The translations under genes and the position numbers were made by a program. Below, piece after piece: positions 22,096 to 35,200 of a stretch of DNA of 64,000 nt. The number at the start of each line of letters is the position of its first letter. The stretch's first letter is position 1. Source of the DNA: Limonium bicolor (taxonomy: Eukaryota; Streptophyta; Magnoliopsida; Caryophyllales; Plumbaginaceae). The stretch covers positions 298,664,167-298,728,166 of the forward strand of contig CM041779.1 of assembly GCA_023374045.1 (NCBI GenBank). Direction: 5' to 3'. A model generated the notes under the pieces. The model did not search any database. It was given only the letters and a program-made list of their open reading frames with translations, and was not told where the DNA came from.

Positions 22096-23730
22096 CTTTT
22101 TGGAACACCCCTACCGTTAATCCTATGCTTACCGTCTAATCGTCCTCATAATCCTACTACGTCGCAGCAAAAATACTACTACTACGGCGGGTGATACAAC
22201 GCCGCTAACCGCCCATACGCCTAGCATGGCTTACACTACCTACAGTGACGGTCTGATGCCTAAGTATACCGAGCTACTACATACCATACCAATTACAAAG
22301 ATAGCATACTTACATTACTGGATCACCGAGTATTTAAAGTATTTAATTACATCCCTTCCCAATCTTCCCAAAAGAATGAGTTTCTACCGACTACTCATTT
22401 ATACCAATACTCCATCTTTTCATTCTCCAAAAGGGTGTACCCTATGGTACACCGGCTAACAAAATCTACAGCCGTGTACAACATAGTACACCTTTCACAA
22501 TTCAACATTTACAGACAAAAAGAAAACAAACTAAACCTTCATCATCTTCACCCTTCTCGTGTACCTGGATTCATATTAAAAACAACGCCCCAAGGGGCTC
22601 AGCAAAAGTTGCGCATGAACTTCACATATACCACGTGCTAACAAGGGCACGCCAACTAATTAAGGTCGAATAAACATGCGGTTCATTAATTTCATACATA
22701 CATGCTTTGCATACAACATACATTCATATACAATACACTATACACTCCAAAACAACAATACAATAGTACACACAATACTTACCTTCACAAAGGTTAGCCA
22801 AGTTACGCATCCGGGTTAATCAGAATGCTGTTTACTCTTTTACTCATTACATAATTCTTACTTTTACTTTACTTACTTACTTTACCATACTTGTTTACTC
22901 ATTCTTACTTACTTACTTTTACTCATGTTAAGTCGGTATGACCTCCGGCCCGGGGACTACACCGTCCCACCACCGGGATTTACTTGACTCACCAATCCGG
23001 GATGCTACCCATTTAAGGGGTTTGGGCCACAGACCAGTTTAAGAGTCAGGACTTGGATCCAACCTCTTGTGTCTCCGCATCCTCACATGTGGCCGAAACT
23101 ATATCGGACTTCTACTCATTCCAATTTAATTACCAATTTAAGTTAGATTGGTTAGCTTGTTAGGAATCAGTTAGAAGTCCAACCACAATCACATTCGGTC
23201 ACAATACAAAGTATTATACATACACACACTCATATTCATCCATACATTTCATGAATTATACAAACTATGGTTTAAAGACAATATTCAACAAGATACAACA
23301 CTACATCTTCACAAGTAAACATGATAACTCCGATTCGTGCATTTATCTTATTTGGTGATCAACTAGCACACAACACACAAATCAGAGTAACCAAGGTAGC
23401 ATACGGGGCATGAGAAATTCATATCGTTCACCGTTGTACTTGTATCCGACGTTCCTCCGGTGTTCACAAATCAAATCCTATGATATAAATACAATCGAGT
23501 GATTAATCTAACTATCATTAACTTAATTCGATTACTCTTATGTTTCCTAACTCATACTTACTAAGTCTTTACAATTCTTATTCTTACAAATTGTTTACTT
23601 ACTTTTCATTACTTTAAGTTCATCTCCTTACTTAACAATGATATACTTACATATATGTACCTATGTATATGTGGGCATACATATATATATATATGTATAT
23701 ACTCATTATTAAATAAAATTTTTTTTGTAT

Positions 23731-24145
23731 GACTCGACCGACCTTACCCAGGGTTGGACCCAAGGTCGGTCGAAGTCAGTAGGGTAATACGCTGGAAAAT
23801 TTCAGGGCCGACCGACCTTGACAAGTCCGGTCCCAAGGGTCGGTCCATTCCAGTGAGTTTTGGTTTCGACATTCTGGAGTCGACCGACCTTGCATGTCTG
23901 GTCCCAAGGTCGGTCCATTCCAGTAAGTTACATTACAGGCAAATTTTAGGCCGACCGACCTTGCAAGTCCGGTCCCCAAGGTCGGTCCATTCCAGAAGGT
24001 TTTGTTACGAGAAATTTTCTAGGCCGACCGACCTTGCAAGTCCGGTCCCGAAGGTCGGTCCATTCCAGAAGGTTTCCGTCTTTGTAAATCTGGGCTCGAC
24101 CGACCTTGCAAGTCTGGTCCCAAGGTCGGTCCTGTCCAGTAATTA
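23731..24145 (-). repeat. Dyad repeat array in B LTR
   Basis: Six units containing GACCGACCTTGCAAGTC...AAGGTCGGTC with short spacers (~70-bp period). The array lies at about the same distance from the LTR start as the A array, but has its own consensus. Confidence 0.88.
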
Positions 24146-25625
24146 CATTTTTATTTCTGTTTTCAGTCCTCTCTTTTACCCATTACTTCCCCATTGTTCC
24201 TACACTTAATCCCACATGTTTTAACACTAATTAAGCCTCCTAATACACCTTAGTTAATCCATTAATCCATTACCCATTTCTATACTAATTTACACACTCA
24301 TTTTCCTAAGTTCCATTTCAGCACTTACACTAAATCTTCCTTAGTTGCATTTGCTACAGATTTTGACTCTAACTCTCTCCATCATTAGCTCCCTCTTCTA
24401 ATGTAATTCCTAAAGCTTACAACACACTAGCTATCTCTCCTAACCTACCCACTAACCAGCTCATATCCAAATCTGTTACCAGCATATGTTTTTCACCTAG
24501 TTTCTAGTCTCTTAAGTGTTCTAGGTGTAGGTAAATTTTGACATAGTCTCCCCTATATTTTTACATTCTCACCACATGTTCTAGTTCACAATTCACCACT
24601 CATTTCACCTGTTTATACACAACAACAATATACCAAGTTCTTCAACACAAATACTAACCTTACACACTCAATAAATTCCTGCACACAACATTCCATTCCC
24701 AACTATGTTTAACAAGTTTTAAAATGTCTTTTAGGGGTTTAAAACAGTTTGGTTCTTTCCTACATTATACCACTACTCATTACCATTGTACAATACACAT
24801 TTACACCACTAAAAAAATCTGTTACATTATACATTACTAAACTACACAAAAGAATGTAATTTACCTTGTTTCTTTACTAGCTTCTCCTTTCTTCTTCTTT
24901 CTTTCTTCCTTCTTTCTTTCTTTTCTCTTCCCACCGGTTTTGGTAATTCAAATCCTCTAACACTACAACCCATTCATTCCACCATTCAATACAAAAACTA
25001 AACCTTAATCATTCTTTAAAGCTTAATGCATATTTTAGGCTTTAGAAATTTCATTACCTTGCAAGGGTGTAAGTGAAGCTTGGAATGGCTCAAGAACAAG
25101 ATTTCTCACTCTCCAAAGAAGCCAAAATCGGCAAGAGTACAAGGAACAAAACAAGGGTTTAGTCTAAATTTCGTTTTGCCCACAAGGGCTAGAAAAAGGT
25201 GAGGTTTCAAGAATATTTTTACCTCAAAATGACAAGGAGAAGGAGGTGGTTCTAATGGTAGTCTTGAAGCTCCAAATGCTGCACACCCATGGAGATGAAA
25301 GTTCTTATTTTCGGATTTTGAAAGGAGGGATATGTTCTCCTTGGTGAGAGGATTTCAATGGTATAATTTTTGTAATTTTTGATGGAGATTCAAGGGGGTA
25401 ACAAGAGGAGAGAAGTTGAGTTTTTTGTGAGTTTGCTCATTTCTCCATTGCCACCGGTTGACGAAGAAGAAGAATAGAGAGGAGGAAGGGGGCTGTACGT
25501 GGGTGAGAGAATAGAAGAGAGTAGAGGAGAGAGAGTAAGTAAGGTAAGTTTACTTTATTGCTTTTTAAATGTTTTGTTGTTTTGCAAATAATAAGAGAGT
25601 TAAGAGAGAGTGCGAGAGAGGGAAG

Positions 25626-25670
25626 GGGGGGGGGGGGGCGGCTGACCCAGCACACACACACACACACACT
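25626..25670. repeat. G-run followed by (CA)n microsatellite in B LTR
   Basis: A run of about a dozen or more G is followed by CACACA repeats. A similar G-run and CA tract recurs in the truncated LTR copy at 28519-28565. Confidence 0.9.
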
Positions 25671-26027
25671 ACATTTTTATTTTTAAAAGTGGACACATCA
25701 CTTTGGTCTAATTATGTTTCTACCCCACAACTTCCCGTTTTTGACAGTTTTTACTATTTTCTCGTTTTATTGATTTTATTGGTTCTAAAGCTTCACTAAT
25801 ATTCATTAATGACTATTTAGTTGACCAAAATTGTTACGAGTCTATTTGACCCGCTTAAAGTCACATTTTCCTCGAAAAACGCGCTTTAAGGTTCGTTAGT
25901 GTTTTTAATCCGTTTTAAGGATCCGTTTTCTTCGGGATTTGTTCTCTCATGATTATTTATGCATAATTAAGCTTCTAAATTACTTGTTAGCCTAATTAAT
26001 CACTATTTTTAATTACGGGGTATTTCA

Positions 26028-26044
26028 ATCTACCCCCTTAAGAA
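26028..26044 (-). other. Polypurine tract of B
   Basis: On the minus strand, TTCTTAAGGGGGTAGAT directly precedes the LTR start. It corresponds to 17801-17818 in element A. Confidence 0.88.
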
Positions 26045-26416
26045 ACTTTGCCCTCAAAGTTACTCAAGGTTAATAGTTTTTAATTCTACTCATTAGGCAA
26101 ACCAATTGCCATAATGTGTCTTACTACCACCTATGAGGTGTTTACTTCCTATACATTGCAAACATACACAATTCAAGCATCATACGAATTCACATACACA
26201 ATCCACACTTCCATACACATCATATCCATATTACACCATACACCACTGCAATTCACGATACACATTACACCAATACATTACACATTACACATACACATTA
26301 CACATACATACACATACATACCAACACACACTCCGCACTACATGTGCCATCAACATATATTACAATACCTACACACTATGCAATGCTCGCCCGAAGCAAT
26401 GCAAAAGCAAAAAGGC

Positions 26417-26430
26417 TCTACCCCCCTTAA
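26417..26430 (-). other. Upstream polypurine-like motif in B
   Basis: The reverse complement is TTAAGGGGGGTAGA, the same 14-mer as in element A, ~390 bases upstream of the B PPT and just after the chromodomain reading. Confidence 0.7.
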
Positions 26431-26476
26431 AGGGGGTACACCCCGTACCCGTATCTACAAAACACTAGACTATCTA

Positions 26477-27889
26477 GTCTATGAATAACTGTGGGTACTT
26501 CGCCTTCATTGCGTCTTCTAACTCCCATGTCGCTTCTTCGACATCATGGTTTGCCATAGGACCTTCACCATTTGTATATACTTATGGTGAGTGTCTCTGG
26601 TCTTCCTATCAAGGATTCTCACTGGGGTTTCGACATATCTCATGGTCGGCTCAATGGATAGTCTCTCGGGCTCTAAGACATGAGAAGGATCGGCGATATA
26701 CTTCTTGAGTTGTGACACATGAAAAACATCATGGACAAGTCCCAAGTCCTCAGGTAGTGCTAACCTATAGGCTACGGATCCAACTCTTTCGGTGATAGTG
26801 TACGGCCCTCCAAACTTTGGGCTTAGCTTGCCCTTCTGACCAAAACGGAATACGCCCTTCATAGGTGAAACGCGCAAGAACACTTGGTCGCCCACGGTGA
26901 ACTCAAGGTGCGTCGTCTCACATCCGCATAGGATTTCTGTCTATCTTGGGCTGCCTTCATATTGGCTCGGATTTGTTGCACTTCCGCTTGGACTTATTCT
27001 AGACACTCCGGTTGTATGATGACCGCTTCGCTTGACTCATCCCAACATAAAGGTGTACGGCAAGGTCTACCGTATAGGGCTTGGAAAGGTGACATCTTAA
27101 TCGAAGCGTGATAGCTATTATTGTACGAAAATTGATAAGATGAAGCTTATCTAACCAACTCCCCTGAAAGTCTAAGGCATATGCCCGAAGCATGTCCTCC
27201 AGTGTCTGGATGGTTCTTTCTATCTGACCGTCGGTCTGAGGATGGAAGGCGGTACTCAGCTTCAATTCTGTACCCAACGCTACCCGTGTGGCTCTCCAGT
27301 ATCTCGAAAGAAATCTGGTGTCGCGGTCAGATACTATAGTTTTCGGGACTCCGTGGTGTCTAATAATCTTCCTGTCGAATAGCTCTGTGAGCTTCACTAC
27401 CTTCCAGGTGTCCTTCATCGGTATGAATCTGGCAACCTTGGTAAGGCGATCAACTATAACCCAGATCATGTTGAGTCCTCCCCTAGCAGGTGGGAGTCCT
27501 ACAACAAAATCCATGGAGATATCGTGAAATTTCCACTCCGGAATTGGCATCGACTGTACCATTCCGCCCGGTCTGCGATGTTCAAATTTCACCTTCTGGC
27601 ATGTTAAGCATCTCAATACAAACTCTGTCACATCTGATTTCATTCCAGACCACCAGAAGTACCTCTTCATGTCTTTGTACATCTTGGAGGCTCCTGGATG
27701 GACTGACAATGTGGAACTGTGTGACTCTCGCAGGATGCGATCCCTTAGCTCAGCATTGCTTCGGGGGACGCATAGGCTGCCATTCAGCCGAATCAGACCA
27801 TCTTCATGCAACTTAAAATCATACTTCTTCCTTTCAAATGTACCATCGGTGATCTTCTGTCTGATTTTGGTTAGGTAAGGGTTGCTCAA
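26477..27889 (-). pseudogene. pol: Element B integrase and chromodomain
   Basis: On the minus strand the ORF 27889-26999 holds the zinc region ([11 protein letters not shown] to CLTCQKVK) and the DDE residues (DFVVGLP, VSDRDTRF, ERTIQTLEDML). A frame change near 27125 ends the integrase frame. The tail resumes at 26895-26518 with the GPY/F-like block and a chromodomain start (VKVLW), again broken by a frame change near 26560. It is very similar to element A's integrase. It is open across the two places where A is broken, so comparing A and B locates A's lost bases. Confidence 0.9.
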
Positions 27890-28147
27890 CTAAGCGTCTC
27901 GCACCTCGTCAACCATGCTAGAAGAAGCGAGTAGCGAATGGAGCGAGTGTGCTCCACGGCTCAGGGCGTCGGCTACAATGTTTGCCTTCCCTTCCTTATA
28001 CTGTAGGTCGATGTCGTAGTCTGAAAGAAACTCCATCCACCTTCTCTGTCTCAAGTTCAATTCTTTCTGTGTAAATACATACTGTAAACTCTTGTGGTCG
28101 GAGTAGATGGTGATGCTTACCCCATAGAGATAATGTCGCCATATCTT
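27890..28147 (-). pseudogene. pol: Element B RNase H C-terminal piece
   Basis: The minus-strand frame reads [20 protein letters not shown] and [10 protein letters not shown], the end of RNase H, then a stop just before the integrase frame. Upstream of LKIWRHY the sequence switches abruptly to LTR DNA at 28148. RT, protease, gag, primer site and most of the 5' LTR are therefore missing. Confidence 0.88.
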
Positions 28148-28933
28148 CAAGGTGGTTCTAATGGTAGTCTTGAAGCTCCAAATGCTGCACACCCATGGAG
28201 ATGAAAGTTCTTGTTTTCGGATTTTGAAAGGAGGGATATGTTCTCCTTGGTGAGAGGATTTCAATGGTATAATTTTTGTAATTTTTGATGGAGATTCAAG
28301 GGGGTAACAAGAGGAGAAAAGTTGAGTTTTTTGTGAGTTTGCTCATTTCTCCATTGCCACCGGTTGAAGAAGAAAAAGAATAGAGAGGAGGAAGGGGGCT
28401 GTACGTTGGTGAGAGAATAGAAGAGAGTAGAGGAGAGAGAGTATGTAAGGTAAGTTTACTTTATTACTTTTTAATTGTTTTGTTGTTTTGCAAATAAGAA
28501 GAGAGTTAAGAGAGGGTGTGAGAGAGGGGGGGGGGGGGGGGCTGACCCAGCACACACACACACACTCTACATTTTTATTTTTAAAAGTGGACACATTACT
28601 TTGGTCTAATTATGTTTCTACCCCACAACTTCCCGTTTTTGACAGTTTTTACTATTTTCTCATTTTATTGATTTTATTGGTTCTAAAGCTTCACTAATAT
28701 TCAATAATGACTATTTAGTTGACCGAAATTGTTACGAGTCTATTTGACCCGCTTTTAGTCACGTTTTCCCGGCTTCCTCGAAAAACACGCTTTAAGGTTC
28801 GTTAGTGTTTTTAATCCGTTTTAAGGATCCGTTTTCTTCAGGATTTGTTCCCTCATGATTATTTATGCATAATTAAGCTTCTAAATTACTTGTTAGCCTA
28901 ATTAATCACTATTTTTAATTACGGGGTATTTCA
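28148..28933 (-). repeat. Truncated 5' LTR of element B
   Basis: These 786 bases match 25237-26027 almost exactly and carry the LTR start (TGAAATACCCCG, minus strand, ending at 28933). The LTR breaks off at 28148 into RNase H sequence, with AGG shared by both partners at the joint. Confidence 0.9.
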
Positions 28934-31900
28934 AATGTTGATTGGAATCCCTCCCTTGATTCATAGTTGAAAGCCTATTGTAGAGCTTCCAAAGGTAAGC
29001 CCTAATATTTATGCTTTAAGCACTTCCAATGAATTCTAGGGTTATTTCAAGGGTTTAAGAGTTTAATTAGTTCTCATTGCATTCCCTTGGATGTTGGTCT
29101 AGTGTGTTGGCAATGGTATTTCCCATGACCGAAAATCAAGAGAAAGGAGGAAGAGAAAAGAAGAGAAAGGAAGAGAAAAGAGAAATTTGAGAATCAAAGG
29201 TAAACAATCTAACTTGATACCTATCCTAGTTGTCTTAGGATTATGGGATGGGAAATTTAAATGAATGAACCAAATATATGCTAGAAATGTGTTTGGGTGA
29301 CTTAAAAGAGAATTGTGATTCCCTTAGTGCATTTGTGGATTTTAGTTTGATTTAAGGGCCTTGGATCCATGCAATTTATGTTGGTGCATTATATTGTATT
29401 TAATGAATTTGGGAATGAAGTGTGTGCTGGTAGAATCCTTATGGATTTGGTTAGTTGAGCTTGAATTGGGTTAGCTTGTGTTGAATTATGAAAGTCTTGG
29501 ATTAGGTGATGAAGACAATGGAAATAATGCATTTGGGCATACTAGAATTGTAGATGAACTATGGCGAAGTTTCTGCAGAAAACAAGTGGTTTAAGTGATG
29601 ATTGGTAGTTGAAGAACCTAAGGTTGGTTAGGAGGAAAGTGGAGTGTAAATGGGTGAATTAAACTCACCAAAACTAGAGTATAGGAAATGGACAAATTTA
29701 GGCAAAAATCTGTAGCAAAGGAAGTGTTTGAGTATCTTGGAATGGCTAGAGATGAACTAGGTTAGGGGACTTTGAAAATAATGAGTGAGCTTGGCTAATA
29801 GTGATGAAGATGCCTAAGAAGGATTGGTATGGCCAAATGGTTGAGAGTAGAAGTGTTAACTGTCATGGGAGTGTTGTGATGCATTAGTGTGCAAAGTGAA
29901 AAATGGGAGAATGAAAATTTGGGTGATTGATCAAGAAAGGAGTAAAAGAGTTTCACCAATGATTTATGAAGGTTTAATGAGTGTTTAAGGTGTTATAACA
30001 TGTTTGGAAACATGTGGAAAGATTAGGAATTGGGTAAGAATTGAGGTTGGATTAGAGATTGAAAACTGTCAAATTTGACAATTACTGCTATGGTCCGGGA
30101 CTTAGGACCAGGAACAAGTCCCGGACCACACCTAAAAATGCCCTGAGAAGAATTTCTGCAACTGGTCCGGGACCTAAGACCAGGACCAAGTCCCAGACCA
30201 GCCTTATTTTGCAGCCGAAAGTTTAGTTTTGTATTGGTCCGGGACTTAGGGGTCGGACCAAGTCCCGGACCACCCCTAAATTTCAACCGTAAGTGTTTTA
30301 AAGGCATTGGATGATGGGGAATTGATTGGTAATGGTATTAGATGATGATTAGGACTTGTTTGGTGACATTTAAAGGTCATTAGAAGTATTAGACAAGTAT
30401 TAGATTGAATGTGAAAGTGAGAACTCAAGATCACATGAACAAAGTTAAGATTAACGGGATAACGGGGTTAAATACGGGCGTACCAATTGTTTACATACCA
30501 TATTGTCTTGATGATAATAGAACCCCTTGAAATGTTATTAGTGAATCGAGAATAATCCGAGGAACGTAAAATGACGCGGTAGAGTAAGTCCATGGTGATA
30601 GGTATGGTTTTCTTGCAACTTGTGTCCTATCGAGTTTCACTCGGCTTGTGTGTTATTCGCTTGTGTGCCGACTTAACAAGATTAAAGCACGAAAATGATT
30701 TATCGCACTTGATATGTATCATGATGCTTGCTGTATGTGCTAACCAACCTTATATGATTGCATGGTCTAACTTAGCGTTGTAGGCCGACTCATAGATGAG
30801 TAATGCGTGGTTAGTGACTCGTAGTGAGAGTTGATACACAATAATTAAATGTGGAGAAACGCGTAAGAGAACTCAATTTAGAGACCAATGAAAATGCAAC
30901 CTTATGAACTCACTAGAACGTGAGAGAGATGCATGGAACTTGTAAACTCCCGTTAACGTTTAGAGAACCGAATCGAAACAATCCACGAATAATTAATAGT
31001 GGAAAGTTATAAAGAACCTCTATTAAGAGAACAAAGATAGTTCAAAGTTATGAACTCATGAGAAAAGTAAAAAGAGATATAAGGGACCATCAAACTCCCT
31101 TTAAAAGATAGTCGACCTCCTATATGTGGATCCGACTCGGTATGAGAAAATGACCCGAATGTATAAGTATTCGAAATGTTGGGGTAACCCTTAAATCTGA
31201 GAATACAAGAACTTGAGAAAATTCCCTAAGTTATTAGATGACATCGAGAGTGATGCTTCTATACTAATATACATAATTATATTGTAACTTTGAGAGTGGA
31301 GTATTTGGGAATGTGAGAAGTCCGATAGAGATACGGACGTTTGTGAGAATAAGGAACTAAGAGCGTAGTTTCGGTTGCTAGTTGAACCTTCCCACCATGC
31401 TAGACCTAGTGTAGGGTCGAAACCGGGGAAGTAAGACTAGAACTTGAAAGCCCGGTGGTGAGTCTTGTGAATGTCTCTGCCCGGAGGTCATGAGTATTAA
31501 CTTAAGAGTTATTCGAGAGAGGAATGATTGAGAAAGTAAGATTGAGACCGTAGTGCCTATGGAACTAAGAGAAAAAGTAAAGTATCCGATGAGAATGGAA
31601 ATATATTGAACAATGAAAATGAGGCGTTAGTGAGGTAGAAACCCTCAAGGCCTAAAGAGTAAGATTGTACAAACTAACAAATTAATGTGTTAGTTGTGAT
31701 TGTATTCCTTATTTGGACACTTGTGAATGTGAGCATGTTGTATGTTTATTGCACTTCATGTTTTGATTAGAATAAAATCAACCGCATGTTAAGATGAGAA
31801 TTAGTTGAGTGTGGCCCGCTAGTAGCGGGTTGCACGACTACCATACCAGCAAAGGTGCTGAGCCCCTTTGGGGCCACCCATTCTATTTCAGGTACGAAGG

Positions 31901-32226
31901 AGCAGATTACCGTTTGAGAGTAGTGTAAGACCGAAATGTATTCGGCAACGAATGGTAAAAGACTCGGTATATTTGGATTGTAAGTATTGTATTGATTGAG
32001 GATTGTATAAGACTCGGTTTAGAAATGAAAAGATGTTTGTATTTGTTTAAGGACTCGGATATTCCGGTCCATCAGACCGTTACTGTATTGGAGTTAGGCC
32101 TTGTTAGTCACATGGGTGGCTAACGGTATTGTTTCACCCACCGCTGTGTTGGATTATCCGCTGTGAAGGTATTGATGAATGAGGCAACTAGGTGTTAATG
32201 AAGGAATTAGCGGTAGGGGTGTTACA
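28934..32226 (+). repeat. Element C 5' LTR, left-truncated
   Basis: The right end GGTAGGGGTGTTACA is at 32226. The left end is cut by the B LTR. Sections such as the AGCCCGGTGGTGAGTC region (~31448) parallel the A LTR (~10268). No genes were seen. Confidence 0.85.
30091..30275 (+). repeat. Dyad repeat array in C LTR
   Basis: Three units begin near 30091, 30163 and 30235, each GGTCCGGGAC...AAGTCCCGGACC with strong dyad symmetry and a period of ~72 bp. It is another family-specific version of the LTR array. Confidence 0.88.
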
Positions 32227-32231
32227 AAAAG

Positions 32232-32243
32232 TGGTATCAGAGC
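32232..32243 (+). other. Primer-binding site of element C
   Basis: TGGTATCAGAGC follows the LTR end by five bases, as in element A. Confidence 0.92.
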
Positions 32244-35200
32244 GAAGTATCGCTCGATGACTGGAAATACCGAGCTTAGGAAATACCGAGTTAGGAACTA
32301 GAGACTTAGGGCTAAGGGTTGAGTGATAGCATGAGAGGTACGCTAGATAGGAACTTCCACTGTGTTCTGGATACCTACAATATCAAACCCACCCTCCACA
32401 TCCCCCATTTTATAACTCGGGAAGGAACGCCAGAGAGATGGAAAGACCTCTTTTACTCGGGAAGACCCGATCTGGCGGTTACGAAATACTCCTGTAGGAG
32501 AAAGAACCTGTCATACGGTAGATTCCAAGAACCGGAAATCCTGAAGACGGTTCTATTTGAATGACAATAACCGCACTTAATGGTGGGAGATTGAGAAATC
32601 CTACCCATAGGAGACTGAAATTTACGGTAGTATGGGGCGACATGCTTAGCAGTCGCGAGAACCCTGCTTGGCCAGCAAGAAGGAAAGAGCTGATTGTGCA
32701 ACGAAGTGGAAAAAGGTGCAGCAGCAAGACCCGAGATGCGAGTCTAAGGAACCGCAACAACTAAATAACACCAACAATGGTATACTATTTGACTAAGGAA
32801 CTAGTCAAGAGTGGATAACTCCAACCTACGACGCCGAAGAGGTTACAATACCTGGCCAACATAGCTCGAAAAACTAAGAGAACATCCATGGAATACACTA
32901 CAAGTAGTGCCTAGACAATAATTAAGCCTCGGTAACCACGGTAAACGTGTGGGAACGAGCAATAAGGAGAGACACAAAATTAAAAGTAAAGGGGCCTCCA
33001 AGGATTAGAGAAGCACCCTGATCAATGACAGTCATGTCAAGACCATTGAGAAGCGACTCAGGAGATCGCTAATTAAGATAAGAGGATCAAAGGAAGAGCC
33101 AACAAGGCTACCGAATACGGATGGGAACAATACCGTAACCGGTATATGGTAACTCAAAAACCAACCTGCATGGCGCACTTGCCATGGCAAGTGTAGTGAT
33201 AACAGGGCTGGTCGGAGAGACTTTAACGACCAAGAAGTACTTAGTGAAGTACCAAGATGGCGAATGAAGCAAATATAGGATCACAAATCCTAAGAACTTT
33301 AAAACGAAACCTTAGGAGGGTCTAACAGCCTAACCATTGTATTAAGAGAATGTACCAGTCGGCAAGAAGCTAGACTTGGTCAAGACCACCAGACGTGGTA
33401 ATACCGTGAAATTTTTTCCTTTCACACCCAAAATTTTCTTACAACTAAAATATTTCTTTTAAACCTCAAATTAACTAAACTCAGAGGAACCGCAATAAGT
33501 TATCATAGGACGATATAAGAGGAGTTGACAATAGAATACTTCACCAAGGCGTGTGACGGACACTACGAGTGTACGAAAACGAGATGTGGGACGACCGCAC
33601 TCCGAAGGAGCTTGCGGGCCTGATAGACCTATTTATGAGTTAGTCAGGTAAGTGGTAATGTATCAGCAAGGTATCCCACGTAAGTATGCAAGTAGTGTAC
33701 GGAACACGAGAAGTAGTCAACTCCGTACTACGGTCTACAAAGCAAGTTGAGACCTGAACAACGGGTTACCTCGAACGACCAAGAGGAAGAACTCAGTTAA
33801 GCTAACAAGTATAAAGGAATCAGAGAATTCATCTAAGGGAAATGAATAATAGTTAGAAAGTGCAAGGAGCACAGATTAGTAAGTATAGACATTAGATATG
33901 TCTCAAGAATTCTGAAACAAATGCAGGATAGCTGGAATGAATACCCGGCCTAAACAGTGTAGCAATGCCTAACATGGACACGTTAATGTTCAATGAACGG
34001 GATAGAATTCCCAGAACAGTCACCACGGCTACCGGGGTTATTATTCTTCACCAAAGGGGATGTTAGACCCGGTCAAGAACACAAAGGAGAAAGTATCAAT
34101 GGTCTACCCAAGAATGGGAGACATTACAATTCTAAACATGAATGTTCGGAATATGGTACCGCAAGGCGGCATGGTTACCAAACATACCATGAATACAAGC
34201 TGTACGAAACGGCATAACTTAGCAACACCCGGGAATAACCCTGGAAAGGTGTTGAAGTCAACAACAGTTGAGTGAAATATCGTGATGGAAACACAAGTGC
34301 TAAAACAAATACTCGGTGCAAACACCGAAGGGAATTCACTTAATATAAGATACCCGAAATTGCCAAAAGGCAACCTGATATTGCTTAAGGGGCCTCCCAT
34401 GAACGGAAGCGTGATGCAACAACCTCGCCGTGGAGCCCGGTACTACCTCCAACCATTTAATGGTATACGGAGAAGTAGAAGCTTATGTGAACAACCTACA
34501 ACGAGCAGAGCTCGAGGCAATGTGGCTTATAAGCCATGAACCAACTACGTTGCGTAGATTTAAACGGTTGCAAAACCCACATTGAATAATAAGAAGGATT
34601 GCCAGGAATGGCACTAGTAAGAGAAGGAGAGATATTATTTCACATAAATGAATAGAGTGGAGAACGAACCACTCACTATAAGAGTGGGGATACCTCACGT
34701 TATTGTGAGACCGCTGGAGCGGTGAATAGGTGGACCCTTCAGGAAGAGGATTCCACCCAGTGGTATATTGAAGTTTAGGCATATGTTATTGCCAAGGAAC
34801 AATGTGAATAAGAAATAGAGAATTCCAAGGATAAGTATAAAGAAAGAAGATTTTACCGCAATTATCGAAAACCGAAAGAGTAGTCGGTTAGAGCAAACAT
34901 AGTATGTGTACAATGTGGATTGTAGAGTGAACAACGCTCAAGGAGCATAGAGACCTAAGGAACAGTATATTCCATAATCAGCCAAGTAAATGGAAAACCA
35001 TAGTATAAATGGTGGAAATACATGAGCAGAAGCTAACATAATAGTGGACGCCATGTGAGTCAATGTTGTAGAATTAGTAACAACATGGTGTGCTGCAAGT
35101 GACCATTGTAAGAGTATAGTCAGACGATGACATGGAGAACAAGTGGAATTACGAGTTAGACTCAGTGGAGATGTAAAGCAAGAGATCTGGTAGACAGACT

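Larger units (their letters stand above)
22101..26027 (-). repeat. Full-length minus-strand LTR shared by B and B2 (3,927 bp)
   Basis: Read on the minus strand it begins TGAAATACCCCG at 26027 and ends at 22101, where the usual TGTTACA has become TGTTCCA. It has a PPT and integrase on its upstream side and a PBS and gag on its downstream side, so it acts as the 3' LTR of B and as the 5' LTR of B2. Its sequence is related to the A LTRs but diverged. Confidence 0.9.

Noticed and set aside
27890..28264. 124-codon chimeric minus ORF (LTR plus RNase H)
   Set aside because: Its N-terminal third is LTR sequence joined by a deletion; a chance fusion, not a new gene.
32319..34934. Many short ORFs in element C
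   Set aside because: The region is decayed gag-pol; none shows a conserved domain in frame.
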